Shown in pieces: positions 22,018-30,675 of a DNA stretch of 39,358 nt. The position numbers and the translations under genes are program-made. A model generated the notes under the pieces. The model ran no database searches and was not told the DNA's origin. It was given only the letters and a program-made list of their open reading frames with translations. The stretch covers positions 57,008-96,365 of the forward strand of contig DDSP01000070.1 in the NCBI GenBank assembly GCA_002343445.1. The letters run 5' to 3'. Position 1 is the first letter of the stretch. The number at the start of each line of letters is the position of its first letter. This DNA comes from Chthonomonas sp. UBA2387. GTDB taxonomy: Bacteria > Armatimonadota > Fimbriimonadia > Fimbriimonadales > Fimbriimonadaceae.

Positions 22018-23027
22018 GACGTTCGAGCGACGATGGTCGCGGCCAGGGTCTCGAGCAGGGACCTTCCCGCCGCCTCTTGAAGGGAGGCGATGCGGACCTT
22101 GGCCTCGTTCACATGGCTCTCAGCGAGAGCGCGGGTAGCGGCCAACGCGCCGCGTTCGTGCATCCACTGAACGATCAAGCGCAATTCGTCGTCGCTGACC
22201 CCATTGCCAAACTTGCGTTCGACCAGCGCCAGTTCGGCCTCGGTCAGGTGCGGGCGGACGAGGATGAGCGGGTACGTGGCACACCCCTCGCGAAAATCGG
22301 TGGCGCGCAGCTTGCCGATGGCCTCCGAGTCGCCTTCGTAGTCGAGCAGGTCGTCCACGATCTGGAAGGCCATGCCGATGTGAAACCCGTAGGCGCCGAT
22401 CTCGCCAGCGTCCGCCTCGCCCAGTCCTGCGAGCAACGCGCCTGCCTGACAGCACGCGCGGACGAACTCGGCGGTCTTCATGCGCAGGATCTCCGTATGC
22501 TCGTCCTCGGACAGGTGGACGTTGCCGCGGACTTCCAGCTCGCGCACTTCGCCTTCGGCCATCTGGACGACCATATCGCTCACCATTCGGATGATCCGGA
22601 GGTCGCCATCGTGCGCGAGAACCGACATCGCCTTGGCGAGCAACACGTCTCCCGTCAGGATGGCGGCTGTGTTGCCAAACACGCTGCCCGCCGTCGGACG
22701 CCCGCGCCGCGTAGACGCGTGGTCGATCACGTCGTCGTGCATCAGCGTCGCCATGTGGACGAGTTCCATCGCGGCGCCGATGCGCGCCGCGCGCTTGCCG
22801 TCGAAGGGCTTGCCCGTGGATTCCGCCACAATCGCCACCAACGCGGGGCGCAAGCGCTTGCCTCCCGCCAAAAGCGTGTGCCGTCCGGCGTCCTCGACCA
22901 AGCGCGACGACGAGGCGACCAACTCGTCCAGCTCGTCGTTGACGCGGGCGATGTGGGTGCCTACTGTTTCCAAGAACGATGGCTCGACGTGGTCCGAGCG
23001 AATCCCAAGAATGGTCTGTGACGTCAC
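22014..23027 (-). CDS. Trans-polyprenyl diphosphate synthase (quinone side chain)
   Basis: A 337-residue prenyltransferase that extends allylic diphosphates with isopentenyl diphosphate. Both Asp-rich metal motifs are present: the first in LMHDDVIDHASTRRG and the second in QIVDDLLDYEGD. The GGKRLRP substrate loop is also there. The small or polar residues before the first motif fit a medium- or long-chain enzyme (heptaprenyl to decaprenyl), but the chain length cannot be fixed. It starts at GTG 23027, overlapping the ubiE/menG stop. Pairing with the menaquinone methyltransferase implies that it makes the menaquinone tail. Confidence 0.92.
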   Translation of the reverse strand: MTSQTILGIRSDHVEPSFLETVGTHIARVNDELDELVASSSRLVEDAGRHTLLAGGKRLRPALVAIVAESTGKPFDGKRAARIGAAMELVHMATLMHDDVIDHASTRRGRPTAGSVFGNTAAILTGDVLLAKAMSVLAHDGDLRIIRMVSDMVVQMAEGEVRELEVRGNVHLSEDEHTEILRMKTAEFVRACCQAGALLAGLGEADAGEIGAYGFHIGMAFQIVDDLLDYEGDSEAIGKLRATDFREGCATYPLILVRPHLTEAELALVERKFGNGVSDDELRLIVQWMHERGALAATRALAESHVNEAKVRIASLQEAAGRSLLETLAATIVARTS

Positions 23028-23761
23028 GCTTTGGTCCCCCAGTGCATGCAGATGTTGCCCATCATGAAGTCGCGAAAGTGCACGTCCACGAAACCAGCCT
23101 TGCGCATGGAGTCGGCCAAGGCCTCACGTGTGGCGAACCGCAACGTACTCTCGGGCAGGTAGGTGTAAGCCTTCGACAAGCCGAACAAGCGGCCCAACGC
23201 GGGAAGCACGCGACGACAAACCAGCCTGCTGCCAACGCCAACGACGGGGTTGCGGGGAACGGCCATGTCCAAAGACACGAACTTGCCTCCGGGGCGCAAC
23301 ACGCGAGCGATCTCCCGATGGGCTTGGTCTACGTCGGGAACGTTGCGGATGCCCCAGCCCACGGTGACGCAGTCGGCACAACCATCGCGCAAGGGCAAGC
23401 GGCACGCATCGCCCACCGAGAGCCCCGTGACTTCCGTCTTGCCCACCGCTCCTTCGAGCATGGGGCGGCAGAAGTCGAGGCCGACGACGGTTCCTTTGGG
23501 ACCGACAGCCCGCCGCAACGGGGCCAGAAAGTCGCCTGTGCCGGAACAAACGTCCACCGCAACACCTCCCACGGGCGGCTGGATGGCATGGACGGCGGCG
23601 GCCCGCCATCGGCGGTGGAGGTTGAAACTCATCAGGCCGTTCAACAGGTCGTAGCGGCCCGCGATCTCGGCGAACATGCTTTGCACGGCGCGACGCTTGG
23701 CGTCGCCTTCGGCGAGCCAGGGGGTGGCTTGGGGGTCGCGCGGCGCGTGAACAGACAGCAC
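23024..23761 (-). CDS. ubiE: Demethylmenaquinone methyltransferase (UbiE/MenG family)
   Basis: SAM-dependent C-methyltransferase for the last step of menaquinone synthesis. The 245 residues contain the SAM-binding VDVCSGTGDFL, LDFCRPMLE and the family signature GWGIRNVPDVDQAHREIARV, then LRPGGKFVSLDMAVPRNPVV. Because MqnD (futalosine route) is in the same window and no ubiquinone gene is seen, menaquinone rather than ubiquinone is the likely substrate. Start GTG 23761 lies 7 nt after a TACAGT box (23774-23769 on the minus strand), a leaderless arrangement. It heads the unit ubiE-polyprenyl synthase-HAD. Confidence 0.93.
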   Translation of the reverse strand: MLSVHAPRDPQATPWLAEGDAKRRAVQSMFAEIAGRYDLLNGLMSFNLHRRWRAAAVHAIQPPVGGVAVDVCSGTGDFLAPLRRAVGPKGTVVGLDFCRPMLEGAVGKTEVTGLSVGDACRLPLRDGCADCVTVGWGIRNVPDVDQAHREIARVLRPGGKFVSLDMAVPRNPVVGVGSRLVCRRVLPALGRLFGLSKAYTYLPESTLRFATREALADSMRKAGFVDVHFRDFMMGNICMHWGTKA

Positions 23762-23830
23762 TCGCCCTACTGTACCAAACTTTCAGAAATGTTTGAAACG
23801 TCGTTTGGGCCGTCAAAGGTATAACGCCCC
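23762..23830. promoter_or_regulatory. Divergent ubiE/apt promoter region
   Basis: This 69-bp region holds two outward boxes. GGTACAGT on the minus strand (box 23774-23769) is 7 nt before the ubiE GTG. GGTATAAC on the plus strand (box 23820-23825) is 5 nt before the apt GTG. Neither has a Shine-Dalgarno, and both genes start with GTG. The middle is AT-richer than the surroundings. Confidence 0.55.
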
Positions 23831-24352
23831 GTGCCTGAAATCAAAGCCAAGTCCCTGATCCGCGATGTGCCGGACTTCCCCAAGCCCGGAATCCTGTTCA
23901 AGGACATCACACCGGTCCTCCACGACGCTGCCGCGATGCACGAGGCGGTGGACTTGCTTGCCGCCGATGCTCGCGCCAAGGGGGCCGAAGTCATCGTGGG
24001 CATCGAGAGCCGCGGGTTCGTGTTCGGCATGCCGTTGGCCTTGCAGCTCAATCTGCCCTTCGCCCCGGTTCGCAAGCACGGCAAACTGCCCTACGAGCGG
24101 ATCAGCGAGGAGTACGCCCTCGAGTACGGCACCAACATCGTCGAGATGCACATCGACGCCATCGAGCCGGGACAGAAGGCCTACATCGTGGACGACTTGC
24201 TGGCCACGGGTGGAACGGCACGCGCCGCCGCGCGTCTTGTTGAAAGACAGAACGGAATAGTCGTTGGATTCGGCTTCCTGGTCGAGTTGAGCTTTCTCAA
24301 CGGACGGACGGCCATCGGCGACTACCCCGTCTGCGCTTTGATCGAGTACTGA
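23831..24352 (+). CDS. apt: Adenine phosphoribosyltransferase
   Basis: Salvages adenine to AMP using PRPP. The 173 residues match the family. IRDVPDFPKPGILFKDITPVL-type sequence lies at the N-terminus (first 20 residues of that block are diagnostic), then VGIESRGFVFG, FAPVRKHGKLP and the PRPP-binding loop AYIVDDLLATGGTARAA. Start GTG 23831 is 5 nt after a TATAAC box, so the transcript should be leaderless. The exported OB-fold protein starts 3 bp after the stop. Confidence 0.95.
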   Translation: MPEIKAKSLIRDVPDFPKPGILFKDITPVLHDAAAMHEAVDLLAADARAKGAEVIVGIESRGFVFGMPLALQLNLPFAPVRKHGKLPYERISEEYALEYGTNIVEMHIDAIEPGQKAYIVDDLLATGGTARAAARLVERQNGIVVGFGFLVELSFLNGRTAIGDYPVCALIEY

Positions 24353-24355
24353 GCC

Positions 24356-24760
24356 ATGCGACGCATTCTGGTTTTCCCGCTGTTGATCCTGATGGCCATC
24401 GCCATGGCCCAAACCGTTGCCCCGCCCACGGTGACCGTGGACGACGTGCTGGGCGACATCGAGCGCTTCGACAAACAGGGTCTGGTCGCCGTCAAGGGAG
24501 TGGTCTCCGAGTTCGTTCAGAAGACGAGCGCACGCGGCAATAAGTACTTCACTTTCAAGCTGAAGGGCGGCAAGGGCGAGCTGAACGTGTTCAGCAACGG
24601 CGAGGCGCCCGCCGAACTGAAGAACAAGGCCGAAGTCATCGCGACAGGCACCTTCCGCAAGACGAAGAAGCTCGCCGAGTTCGAGGTCAAGAACGAGATC
24701 GACGCCAGCCCAGTCAAGGACAAGCCCAACGGGGTCAAGATCACGGTTCCGGCCGGCTAG
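24356..24760 (+). CDS. Exported OB-fold-like small protein, hypothetical
   Basis: A 134-residue protein with a signal peptide (RRILVFPLLILMAIAMAQ, predicted cleavage after AMA). The mature part has an alternating beta pattern: LVAVKGVVSEFVQKTSARGN, then KYFTFKLKGGKGELNVFS, then AEVIATGTFRKTKKLAEFEV. This resembles OB-fold modules of the nucleic-acid-binding or CcmE-like kind, but the fold call is from pattern only. It starts 3 bp after apt and ends 3 bp from the convergent dGTPase stop. Co-transcription with apt is likely; a functional link is not evident. Confidence 0.7.
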   Translation: MRRILVFPLLILMAIAMAQTVAPPTVTVDDVLGDIERFDKQGLVAVKGVVSEFVQKTSARGNKYFTFKLKGGKGELNVFSNGEAPAELKNKAEVIATGTFRKTKKLAEFEVKNEIDASPVKDKPNGVKITVPAG

Positions 24761-24763
24761 CGC

Positions 24764-25789
24764 TCAGCGCACCCGAAACGACTCGGGCAGCCGCATCGCG
24801 GCGAACACGTCCATCGCAAAGCGATCGGTCATGCCCGCGATGTAGTCCACGGCTCCCTGGACGCCGGCATACCCTTCGGGCATCGGTGCACCGTTGACGA
24901 ACGCCTCGAACAGCTCGCGTACCACTCCCTGCGCTTTCGGAATGTCCGGGTAGACCACTGGATAGCGGGTGTAGACGTTCTCGAAGAGCCACTCCTTGAG
25001 TTCGTTCAGGTGGGCCAGCATCGGCTCGGAGAGCCGGATGGCGGGCTGGTCCAGGCTGTTGTGGATGACGTCCTCGACCATCGCGCCCACTCGGCGGCCA
25101 TGTCTCTCGCCGAGCGGCTCGAACCGAGCCGGGACCTCCGAGATCATGCCGCTGCGCAACGCGTCGTCGAGGTCGTGGTTGAGGTAGGCGATCCGGTCGC
25201 TGACACGCACGACAGCGGCCTCGAGCGTGGACGTCGGTTCGCCGTCGAACGCGGTCAAATCGTTGCGGCCCTTGCTGTGCCCGTCGATTCCGGCGCGCAC
25301 CTCTTGCGTGAGGTTCATGGCTTCCAGCACGTCCACGATACGCAGACTCTGTTCGTAGTGCCTGAACCGTCCCGGTCCATCGCCTTGCTCGGCAAACCGC
25401 TTGGCCAGCACTTGATCCAGCGCTGCCTCGCCGGCATGCCCGAACGGCGTGTGCCCCACGTCGTGCCCCAAGGCGATAGCCTCGATGAGGTCCTCGTTGA
25501 GCCGCAGGGCACGGCCGATGGTTCGCGCGATCTGGGCGACCTCCAACGTGTGCGTGAGACGCGTACGATAGTGGTCGCCGCGCGGGTCCAAGAACACCTG
25601 CGTCTTGTGCTTGAGCCTGCGGAAGGGCTTGGAATGCAGGATGCGGTCGCGATCGCGCTGGAAGCACGTACGAACCGGGTCCGGCGCTTCATCATGCTCG
25701 CGCCCCGCGCTCCTGGCGGCGGGCATGGCAAAAGGCGACAGCGCCTGCAACTCCCGTTGCTCGCTCATCTCACGGACCGTGGTCGCCAT
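24764..25789 (-). CDS. dgt: Deoxyguanosinetriphosphate triphosphohydrolase-like protein
   Basis: HD-domain enzyme of 341 residues that hydrolyses dNTPs to nucleoside and triphosphate, adjusting dNTP pools. Family landmarks are DPVRTCFQRDRDRILHSKPF, RRLKHKTQVF, THTLEVAQIARTIGRAL and the metal motif ALGHDVGHTPFGHAGE, with a later DRIAYLNHDLDDA. It is the shorter type without the E. coli Dgt insertion. Similar proteins restrict phage by draining dNTPs, but many are housekeeping. It lies 30 bp downstream of the E2 gene on the same strand and may be co-transcribed with it. Confidence 0.93.
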   Translation of the reverse strand: MATTVREMSEQRELQALSPFAMPAARSAGREHDEAPDPVRTCFQRDRDRILHSKPFRRLKHKTQVFLDPRGDHYRTRLTHTLEVAQIARTIGRALRLNEDLIEAIALGHDVGHTPFGHAGEAALDQVLAKRFAEQGDGPGRFRHYEQSLRIVDVLEAMNLTQEVRAGIDGHSKGRNDLTAFDGEPTSTLEAAVVRVSDRIAYLNHDLDDALRSGMISEVPARFEPLGERHGRRVGAMVEDVIHNSLDQPAIRLSEPMLAHLNELKEWLFENVYTRYPVVYPDIPKAQGVVRELFEAFVNGAPMPEGYAGVQGAVDYIAGMTDRFAMDVFAAMRLPESFRVR

Positions 25790-25819
25790 GCAGCTACAGA
25801 CGGATCAGGCAGGCAAAAG

Positions 25820-27031
25820 TCAGCCCAGCAACCGCGTCGGATTCTCCAAGTAGGAGCAAACCAGGTTGACGAACTTCGCGCCGACGGCTCCATCCACGAC
25901 TCGGTGGTCGAAGGAACCGGTGACGTTCATGCGGAGCCGCACTTCGATCTCGTCATCACCGTTGACCACGACCTTCTTGCGCGCGCTGCCGATGGCCACG
26001 ATCGCCGCGTTCGGCTGATTGATGATCGCGGCGAAGCTGTCCACGTTGAGCATGCCCATGTTCGAGATGCTGAACGTGCTTCCGCTCAGTTCGTCCAACG
26101 CAACCTTGTTCGACCGGGCCCGGCCCGCCAAGTCGCGAGAACGCTCGGAGATCTGCCGCACCGAAAGCTGGTCTGCATGGTGCATCACGGGAACGGTGAG
26201 CCCGTCGTCGAGGGCCACGGCCATCCCGATGTTCACATCGCCATGCAGGTGGAGCGTCTTGCCTTGGTAGCTCGCATTGACTTGCGGCATCTCGCGCAGC
26301 GCCAGCGCACAGGCCTTGATGAGGAAGTCGTTGATGCTGAGCTTCGCGCCCTCGTCCTTGAACTGCGTGCGCAGGGCTTCGAGCTTTTCCAGGTCCGCCT
26401 CGACGGTCACATAGAAGTGCGGGACCTCTTGCTTCGATTGCTGCGTGCGCTGCGCGGTGATCTGGCGGAGCCGGTTCAAATCGAAGGTCGAGCCGGGCGT
26501 CGAAACCGGGGTCGGTGCCGGAGCGGATCGCGTCGGTTGCGCTTGTGGCGCTGCCACGCCTTCCACGTCGGACGCAACGATGCGGCCGCCGGGACCCGAG
26601 CCCACGATGGAGCCGAGGTCAATGCCCCGCTCGGTAGCCAGCTTGCGGGCCAGCGGGCTCGCCTTGAGTCTGGAAGAAACCGCCACGGAGGGAGCTTCGG
26701 GCACTTCGGCCTTCGCGGCCGGCGTCGCCGGGGCCTCGGCGACAGGAGCGGGAGCGGACCCGTTGCCGGAACCCCAACCGCCCGGAAGCGACTCGCCAGA
26801 CTTTAGAATGGCGGCGATGGCCTTGCCGACGGGAACGGTGTCGCCTGCGGAAATCAGAAACCCGGTCAACGTGCCGCTGCTGGGCGATTCAAGCTCAAGG
26901 GTGGCCTTGTCGGTCTGAATCGTGCCGATGATTTCGCCGGACTTGACGGTCTCTCCGTCCTTCTTGAGCCACTCGAGCAGAGTGCCTTCTTCCATTCCGT
27001 CGCCCATTTTGGGCATGATCACTTCGGTCAT
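25820..27031 (-). CDS. Lipoyl-dependent 2-oxoacid dehydrogenase E2 acyltransferase
   Basis: A 403-residue dihydrolipoamide acyltransferase, the core of a pyruvate or branched-chain 2-oxoacid dehydrogenase complex. Domains in order are a lipoyl domain (1-78; QTDKATLE with lipoyl Lys42), an Ala/Pro linker, a peripheral-subunit-binding domain (about 128-165; ASPLARKLATERGIDL, GSGPGGRI), a second linker, and the catalytic domain (about 190-403) with FDHRVVDGA (His376, Asp380). The start ATG 27031 lies 12 nt after a TAATCT box on the minus strand. No E1 or E3 gene is adjacent; dgt is downstream. Acetyl or branched acyl specificity cannot be decided, though acetyl is more common for this domain layout. 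Confidence 0.93.
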   Translation of the reverse strand: MTEVIMPKMGDGMEEGTLLEWLKKDGETVKSGEIIGTIQTDKATLELESPSSGTLTGFLISAGDTVPVGKAIAAILKSGESLPGGWGSGNGSAPAPVAEAPATPAAKAEVPEAPSVAVSSRLKASPLARKLATERGIDLGSIVGSGPGGRIVASDVEGVAAPQAQPTRSAPAPTPVSTPGSTFDLNRLRQITAQRTQQSKQEVPHFYVTVEADLEKLEALRTQFKDEGAKLSINDFLIKACALALREMPQVNASYQGKTLHLHGDVNIGMAVALDDGLTVPVMHHADQLSVRQISERSRDLAGRARSNKVALDELSGSTFSISNMGMLNVDSFAAIINQPNAAIVAIGSARKKVVVNGDDEIEVRLRMNVTGSFDHRVVDGAVGAKFVNLVCSYLENPTRLLG

Positions 27032-27092
27032 AAGATGCGGATGAGATTACCCGTCGCCCGCATTGGACCGTCGGCGCGCCCAAAGGCCGGGC

Positions 27093-27098
27093 TATCAT
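27093..27098 (+). promoter_or_regulatory. Putative -10 box of the DUF2752 gene
   Basis: TATCAT at 27093-27098 contains the upstream ATG 27097 and sits 7 nt before ATG 27106. If the box is used, translation must start at 27106 rather than 27097, on a leaderless mRNA. Confidence 0.4.
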
Positions 27099-27105
27099 GG
27101 CGTCT

Positions 27106-27579
27106 ATGCTCACCATTCGCGAGGGCGTGCCGCGCCGCCAATTGGGGAGCCAACTCGGTTGGTTCCTGTTGTGGCTGGGCACGACGGCGGTGGCGTTCTA
27201 CCTGAGTCCCAATTCGGCAGGCCACGGAACACACCAGAGCCTCGGGCTGCCGCCCTGCCCCAGCGTCTTGGCGGTGGGCCGTCCGTGTCCGGGTTGCGGA
27301 CTGACCACTTCGTTTGCGCTCACCGTGCGGGGGTCGCTTGGCGAGGCGTTCCAAGCGCACGCCTTGGGCACGTTTTTCTATGTTCTGTTCAGTACTGCGG
27401 CGTTCCTGGGGGTCTGGGGCTTTGCGACCCGCCGCTCGGTCGAGCTGAATCGCAGTTGGGACCGGGGGATTCTGGTGCTGCTGATCGTCTTCCTCGGCTA
27501 CGGCGGGATCCGGTTCGCCACCCACGCCGACTATGCGACCCCGCGCGAGGAGATGATGCGCGGGCTCTGGAGGCGCTGA
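27106..27579 (+). CDS. DUF2752 membrane protein
   Basis: A membrane protein of about 157 residues in the DUF2752 family of unknown function. The family core CPSVLAVGRPCPGCGLTTSF, followed by a short turn and EAFQAHALGTFFYVLFS, is clear; the CPGCG cysteines are its hallmark. Predicted helices lie near residues 18-36, 84-103 and 121-139. ATG 27106 is preferred over ATG 27097 because the latter falls inside the -10 box. The family often sits near other membrane or secretion genes; here the sugar importer follows 47 bp downstream, with its own weak promoter-like box. Confidence 0.8.
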   Translation: MLTIREGVPRRQLGSQLGWFLLWLGTTAVAFYLSPNSAGHGTHQSLGLPPCPSVLAVGRPCPGCGLTTSFALTVRGSLGEAFQAHALGTFFYVLFSTAAFLGVWGFATRRSVELNRSWDRGILVLLIVFLGYGGIRFATHADYATPREEMMRGLWRR

Positions 27580-27626
27580 GGGATTCGGCAGGACTTCTCG
27601 CTGGCGGCAGCGTATCTGGATCATCT

Positions 27627-28934
27627 GTGGTTCTTGGTCGCCGCGCCTTCGCACTGATCGGCCTCCTCGTCGTCGGCATGGCGACGACCGGGTGCTTTTC
27701 GCGTGCGACGGGCTGCCCGGAGGGCAAGACCTGTCTCCGCTACATGGCCTGGGGGAATCCGCAGCAGTTCGAAGTCGAGCGGCAGATTGTCAAACGATTC
27801 AACGAACAGAACCCAGACCTGCACGTAACCGTCTTCAGTGTGCCCGGCACCTCGTACGCTCAGAAGCAGATCATGATGCTCGGCTCGCGCACCGCGCCGG
27901 ACGTCATGCGCGTGGACCACTACTTTTTCCCGAACCTGGCGGCGAAGGGCCACTTCACCGACCTGACCCCTTACGCCAAGGCCGACCCGTCTTTCGATCC
28001 GGACGTCTACTTCCCCACCGCTCTTGAGGAGTGCTATGTGGAGGGCAAGCTGATGGCTCTGAACGTTTTGTTTGGGGGCATCGCCATGTACTACAACAAA
28101 ACGATGTTTCGCGAGGCAGGGCTGGAGGACCCGTGGGAGTTGCATCAGCGGGGCCAATGGACGTGGGCCCGCTTCAGGCAAAGCGCGATCGCCCTCACGC
28201 AGTTTGAAGGAGGACGACCCAAGCGCTTCGGAACCACCGTGCCCCAACTGCCGGCCATCATCGCCTGCTTGCGCGGCTTCGGCGGCGAAATGATCGACCT
28301 CGACGCCAACCGGAGCCTCCTCGACCAGCCCGGAACCGTTGCCGCCTACCAGTTCCTTGCCGACCTCGTTTGGGTGGACCGTGCCGCACCTACGCCTGCA
28401 CAAGGTGCGAACTTCGCGTTCACCTTCGAGTCGGGCAAGGTGGGCATGGTGCTCGACTTCATGGGCATGATCCCCCGGTATCGCGAGGTGGCCAAGGGAT
28501 TCGACTGGGATGTCGCGCCGATCCCGAAGGGACCTGCCGGCGGACGAACCGTCATCAAGGGCAATCAACTCGTCATCCCCAAGAACTGCAAGAATCCGGA
28601 AGCGGCATGGCGGTTCGTCAAGTACATGGCGAGTCAGGAGACCGAGCGTGTCTTGTACGCCCAAATCAGACGGTGTTTTCCCACTCGCAAGGACGTCGCC
28701 TACTCGCCTGAGTACCTGCAAACCGATCAGCCTCCCTATCAGCTGCAAGCGTTTGTCGAGTCCGTGGAGAACGGTCGCATCTTGCCGATCAACGAACGCT
28801 GGATCGAGTGGATCAACGCTCTGCAGATGGAGACCGACAACTTGTTCGCCGGGCGCGAACGCGACGCCTCGGTGGTCTTGAGCCGAGCCAGGGACAAGAT
28901 CAACACCATCCTTTCGGAGGACCCGGGCCTTTGA
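27627..28934 (+). CDS. Sugar ABC transporter substrate-binding lipoprotein (family 1)
   Basis: Captures a sugar or oligosaccharide outside the inner membrane and delivers it to the permeases. Starting at GTG 27627, the 435-residue protein begins with a lipoprotein signal whose lipobox is TTGC (Cys23). A longer frame opens upstream, but it would put the signal peptide far inside the protein. Family 1 features include QIVKRFNEQNPDLHVTVFSV, SRTAPDVMRVD, LFGGIAMYYNKTMFREAGL and GKVGMVLDFMGMI. The stop TGA overlaps the TTG of the first permease. The sugar is unknown; maltooligosaccharide or glycerol-phosphate type importers are the nearest relatives. Confidence 0.9.
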   Translation: MVLGRRAFALIGLLVVGMATTGCFSRATGCPEGKTCLRYMAWGNPQQFEVERQIVKRFNEQNPDLHVTVFSVPGTSYAQKQIMMLGSRTAPDVMRVDHYFFPNLAAKGHFTDLTPYAKADPSFDPDVYFPTALEECYVEGKLMALNVLFGGIAMYYNKTMFREAGLEDPWELHQRGQWTWARFRQSAIALTQFEGGRPKRFGTTVPQLPAIIACLRGFGGEMIDLDANRSLLDQPGTVAAYQFLADLVWVDRAAPTPAQGANFAFTFESGKVGMVLDFMGMIPRYREVAKGFDWDVAPIPKGPAGGRTVIKGNQLVIPKNCKNPEAAWRFVKYMASQETERVLYAQIRRCFPTRKDVAYSPEYLQTDQPPYQLQAFVESVENGRILPINERWIEWINALQMETDNLFAGRERDASVVLSRARDKINTILSEDPGL

Positions 28935-29818
28935 AGCGTCTGGCAGACCGTCCCGCCTTCTGGGGATGGCTGTTCATCACGCCCTGGCTTGCGGGATTCC
29001 TGGGTTTCACCGCTGGCCCGATGCTCGCTTCCCTATGGTTATCGTTTTACAAGTACGACCTGGTCAATCTTGAATACGTCGGACTTGAGAACTACCGTCG
29101 GCTGCCCCTCGACCCCCTGTTTTGGAAGGCGTTGTCCAATACGTTTGCCTACGCGTTCATCTCGGTGCCCTTAGGGGTCGCTGGTTCGTTGATGATCGCC
29201 TTGTTGCTCAACCAGAAGGTGCGCGGCATTCCCCTCTTCCGGACGCTCTTCTACATTCCCTCGCTCGTACCGAGCGTCGCGGCCGCTATCCTGTGGCAAT
29301 GGGTGTTCAACGCCGAGAACGGCGCCCTCAATCTTGGCTTGGGATTCCTAGGGCTGCCGACACCCCAATGGCTTCAGGATGAGCGTTTCACGCTGCCTGC
29401 ATTCGTGCTCATGTCCTTATGGGGCGTGGGCGGCGCCCGCATGGTGATCTTTCTGGCAGGTCTTCAGGGCATCTCTGAGACCTATTACGAAGCCGCACGT
29501 CTCGACGGAGCAAGCCATCGGCAGCAGTTCTGGCATGTCACGCTTCCTTTGCTGTCTCCGGTGATGTTCTTCAACTTGGTTTTGGGTCTCATCGGCGCGT
29601 TCCAGATCTTCACACAGGCCTACATTATGACAGGCGGAGGCCCGAACAACGCCTCGCTCTTCTATGCCATCTATCTCTTCCGAACAGCGTTCGAGCAGTT
29701 CAAACTGGGTAAAGCAAGCGCGCTCGCCTGGGTCTTGTTCGCGATTCTGCTGGTCTTCACGCTGATCCAGTTCCGTGCATCCAAGAAGTGGGTTCACTAC
29801 GAAGGAGGCGAAGCGTGA
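28931..29818 (+). CDS. Sugar ABC transporter permease (UgpA/MalF type)
   Basis: Inner-membrane permease of about 295 residues with six predicted helices. The first is FWGWLFITPWLAGFLGFTAG. The ATPase-contact EAA loop is YYEAARLDGASHRQQFWHVT, followed by LPLLSP. Start TTG 28931 overlaps the lipoprotein stop by 4 bp and has a strong Shine-Dalgarno (GGAGGA, 28916-28921) with 9 nt spacing. It pairs with the next permease to form the membrane channel. Confidence 0.92.
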   Translation: MKRLADRPAFWGWLFITPWLAGFLGFTAGPMLASLWLSFYKYDLVNLEYVGLENYRRLPLDPLFWKALSNTFAYAFISVPLGVAGSLMIALLLNQKVRGIPLFRTLFYIPSLVPSVAAAILWQWVFNAENGALNLGLGFLGLPTPQWLQDERFTLPAFVLMSLWGVGGARMVIFLAGLQGISETYYEAARLDGASHRQQFWHVTLPLLSPVMFFNLVLGLIGAFQIFTQAYIMTGGGPNNASLFYAIYLFRTAFEQFKLGKASALAWVLFAILLVFTLIQFRASKKWVHYEGGEA

Positions 29819-30633
29819 AGCGTTTCTTGGTATGGATTGCCCTGATCGGTGGGTCGGTGTTCTTTGTGATTCCGTTCCTGTGGACCGTCGCGACCGCTCT
29901 CAAGACTCAAGAAGAGATCGCGAAAGATCCGACCCGCCTGGTGCCCATGCAACCAACATGGGAGAACTTCCCTGCGGCGTGGAACGCGCTACCGTTTCTC
30001 AGTTTTGTCGAGAACACGGTGTTTGTGACGTTGGTCAGCATGACGGCCCAAGTCATCACCGGCTCGCTGGTGGCGTATGGGTTTGCCCGATTCCAGTTCA
30101 AAGGTCGCGACCTGTTGTTCATGACGATGATCTCCACCATGTTGTTGCCAGGGCAGGTCACTATGATCCCTGTCTATCTGATCTGGCGGCAACTCGGGGC
30201 CATCGACACGTTTGCACCATTGACTATTCCGGCGTTCTTCGGCGGTGGTGCGTTCTCGATCTTTTTGTTGCGTCAATTCTTCATGACCATCCCCCGCGAG
30301 TTGGACGAAGCGATGCTCATCGATGGGGCAAGTTACTGGGGGATTCTATGGCGCTTGATCGTACCGCTCAGCGGTCCCGCGATCACTACGGTGGTGGTTT
30401 TCAGCTTCATCGGAAACTGGGACTCTTTCGACGGTCCACTGATCTACCTCAATTCGCCAGAGAACTACACCATGTCCATCGGCCTGCGTCTGTTCCAAGA
30501 CACGTTTGGGACCAACATGGGGCAGTTGATGGCGGCGTCGCTCATGCACATCATGCCAACGATCATCCTCTTCTTCGCCGCCCAGAAGTACTTTATCAAG
30601 GGCGTCCACCTGAGCGGCCTGGGTGGCCGGTGA
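29815..30633 (+). CDS. Sugar ABC transporter permease (UgpE/MalG type)
   Basis: Second permease, about 272 residues, with six predicted helices. The EAA loop is ELDEAMLIDGASYWGILWRL, followed by IVPLSGP, and the C-terminus (AAQKYFIKGVHLSGLGG) matches MalG/UgpE proteins. Start GTG 29815 overlaps the first permease stop by 4 bp and has an AGGAGG Shine-Dalgarno about 8 nt upstream. No ATPase gene follows; the unit ends here, so a MsmX/UgpC-like ATPase encoded elsewhere is probably shared. Confidence 0.92.
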   Translation: MKRFLVWIALIGGSVFFVIPFLWTVATALKTQEEIAKDPTRLVPMQPTWENFPAAWNALPFLSFVENTVFVTLVSMTAQVITGSLVAYGFARFQFKGRDLLFMTMISTMLLPGQVTMIPVYLIWRQLGAIDTFAPLTIPAFFGGGAFSIFLLRQFFMTIPRELDEAMLIDGASYWGILWRLIVPLSGPAITTVVVFSFIGNWDSFDGPLIYLNSPENYTMSIGLRLFQDTFGTNMGQLMAASLMHIMPTIILFFAAQKYFIKGVHLSGLGGR

Positions 30634-30643
30634 CATCGCAGTG

Positions 30644-30664
30644 TTCAGGGTTCAGGGTTCAGGG
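30644..30664 (+). repeat. Three tandem TTCAGGG heptamers
   Basis: TTCAGGG occurs three times head to tail (30644-30650, 30651-30657, 30658-30664) between the convergent permease and SRPBCC genes, flanked by partial copies (GTG before, CTATTCAG after). Short arrays of this kind can be variable-number repeats. No hairpin is formed by the array itself. Confidence 0.8.
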
Positions 30665-30675
30665 CTCTATTCAGC

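Noticed and set aside
27063..27626. Extension of the sugar-binding lipoprotein frame upstream to 27063
   Set aside because: The upstream part is antisense or out-of-frame to the DUF2752 gene, and it would bury the lipoprotein signal. GTG 27627 gives a proper signal peptide.
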